NCBI GenBank assembly: GCA_034190875.2
Contig: CM067343.1
Location: 18,255,818 to 18,319,817 of the forward strand
DNA: 64,000 nt
Reading direction: 5' to 3'
Source: Urechis unicinctus
Lineage: Eukaryota; Annelida; Polychaeta; Xenopneusta; Urechidae
Within the stretch, counting starts at the first letter, position 1. Each line of letters opens with the position of its first letter. The translations under genes were made by a program, and so were the position numbers. The notes under the pieces were generated by a model. That model saw nothing but the letters and a program-made list of their open reading frames with translations. It searched no databases and was not told where the DNA came from. Positions 63,549-64,000 of the stretch are shown here, one piece after another.

Positions 63549-63661
63549 TGTGCGTGTGTGTGTGTGTGCGTGCGAGTGTGTGTGTATATGTCGGTGTTTT
63601 GTTTGGTTGTGTGTGTGCATGTGTGTGTATGTGTGTGTGTGCGTGTGTGTGTGTGTGTGTG
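63549..63661. repeat. Interrupted (TG)n microsatellite
   Basis: TG dinucleotides with CG, TATA and TTTTG breaks. Cys-Val and His-Thr frames on both strands through this tract are artefacts. Confidence 0.95.
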
Positions 63662-63921
63662 ATGATAGTGTATTGGTATTTGGTCTCTTTAGAAGGCCAA
63701 TGGGACTGGTTTCGACGATTGTGTTCCATAGCTTCACAGGAACCAAAAGTAAGAATTCGATTTTGACCACTGTATTAACATTTCTCTTCATGGTATATCG
63801 GGGGCTGTGGCAGAAGATGGGAGCGAGGCATACCAGCAAGGTTACAAAGCCACTTTGATGGCATGCATCTAATTAAGTGTGCCTCTTTAGTGTACCAAAC
63901 GTGCTCTTGGGACTTACTTAC

Positions 63922-64000
63922 TGGCATTGTCAGGGCTCTCATGATCCAGACCTCTCGGGTCAATACCCGAGAGATTGCCGGCGGCATGAAGACAAAAATC
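63922..64000 (-). CDS. Candidate exon at the right edge (partial)
   Basis: On the minus strand an open frame enters from the window edge, passes ATG at 63987 and ends at GCCA|GTAAGT (donor 63921-63916), a near-ideal splice site in phase 0. From that ATG it encodes AISRVLTREVWIMRALTMP after MPP. Local base composition is less AT-rich than most of the window, as expected of an exon. The rest of the gene would lie to the left after an intron, or to the right outside the window. No family recognised. Confidence 0.33.
63952..63973. other. Perfect 9-bp hairpin
   Basis: CTCTCGGGT and ACCCGAGAG are exact inverted repeats around a CAAT loop. There is no T-run after it, so it is not a bacterial-type terminator. 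It lies inside the edge exon candidate. Confidence 0.7.

Noticed and set aside
63440..63858. Cys-Val and His-Thr frames of 69-111 codons
   Set aside because: They run through the TG microsatellite and owe their length to it.
63952..63973. Rho-independent terminator
   Set aside because: There is a strong stem but no following T-run, and nothing else suggests a bacterial genome.

Overview
The window looks like AT-rich nuclear DNA from a eukaryote. There is no bacterial-style gene packing, no operons and no Shine-Dalgarno sites. Long (TA)n microsatellites recur, and the coding-like pieces are short and end at eukaryotic splice donors (GTAAGT, GTAAGC, GTGAGT). No rRNA, tRNA or recognisable conserved gene was found, so the lineage is left open. 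Apart from microsatellites the longest open frame is 124 codons. By my rough estimate that is about what chance gives in 64 kb at this composition, so ORF length alone proves nothing here. I gave more weight to coding signals that persist between diverged repeat copies, or that end at a strong donor.

Layout: 1-9.1 kb is low-complexity TA DNA (1.1-2.1, 2.9-3.26, 8.08-8.29 kb) mixed with single-copy DNA and small duplications. 9.1-14.05 kb is mostly featureless. 14,056-26,667 is the dominant feature: exactly eight head-to-tail copies of a ~1,576-bp unit, nearly identical, whose first and last copies share variants that the six inner ones lack. 26.7-34.8 kb holds two more TA tracts, decayed partners of repeats found elsewhere in the window, and a ~2.3-kb segment (31.77-34.1 kb) that interrupts one repeat and carries the densest cluster of protein-like frames. 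34.8-46.5 kb is mostly featureless, with TA blocks at 39.0-39.6 and 40.8-41.5 kb. 46.9-49.6 kb holds remnants of at least three protein families, including a frameshifted coiled-coil-like gene beside an inverted partial copy, and a Cys-rich pair. 51.4-54.9 kb holds the uninterrupted repeat partner and a 330-bp tandem duplication with synonymous-looking changes. 58-59.75 kb is a diverged partner of 9.2-10.07 kb. The right edge has a (TG)n tract and a minus-strand exon candidate that runs out of the window.

Reading: this is probably intergenic or gene-poor DNA built by repeated duplication, with decay of small gene fragments and microsatellite growth. No set of genes can be shown to work together. 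The most notable items are the 1.58-kb array, the repeat interrupted by a coding-like segment, and the unrecognised protein families preserved as paired remnants.
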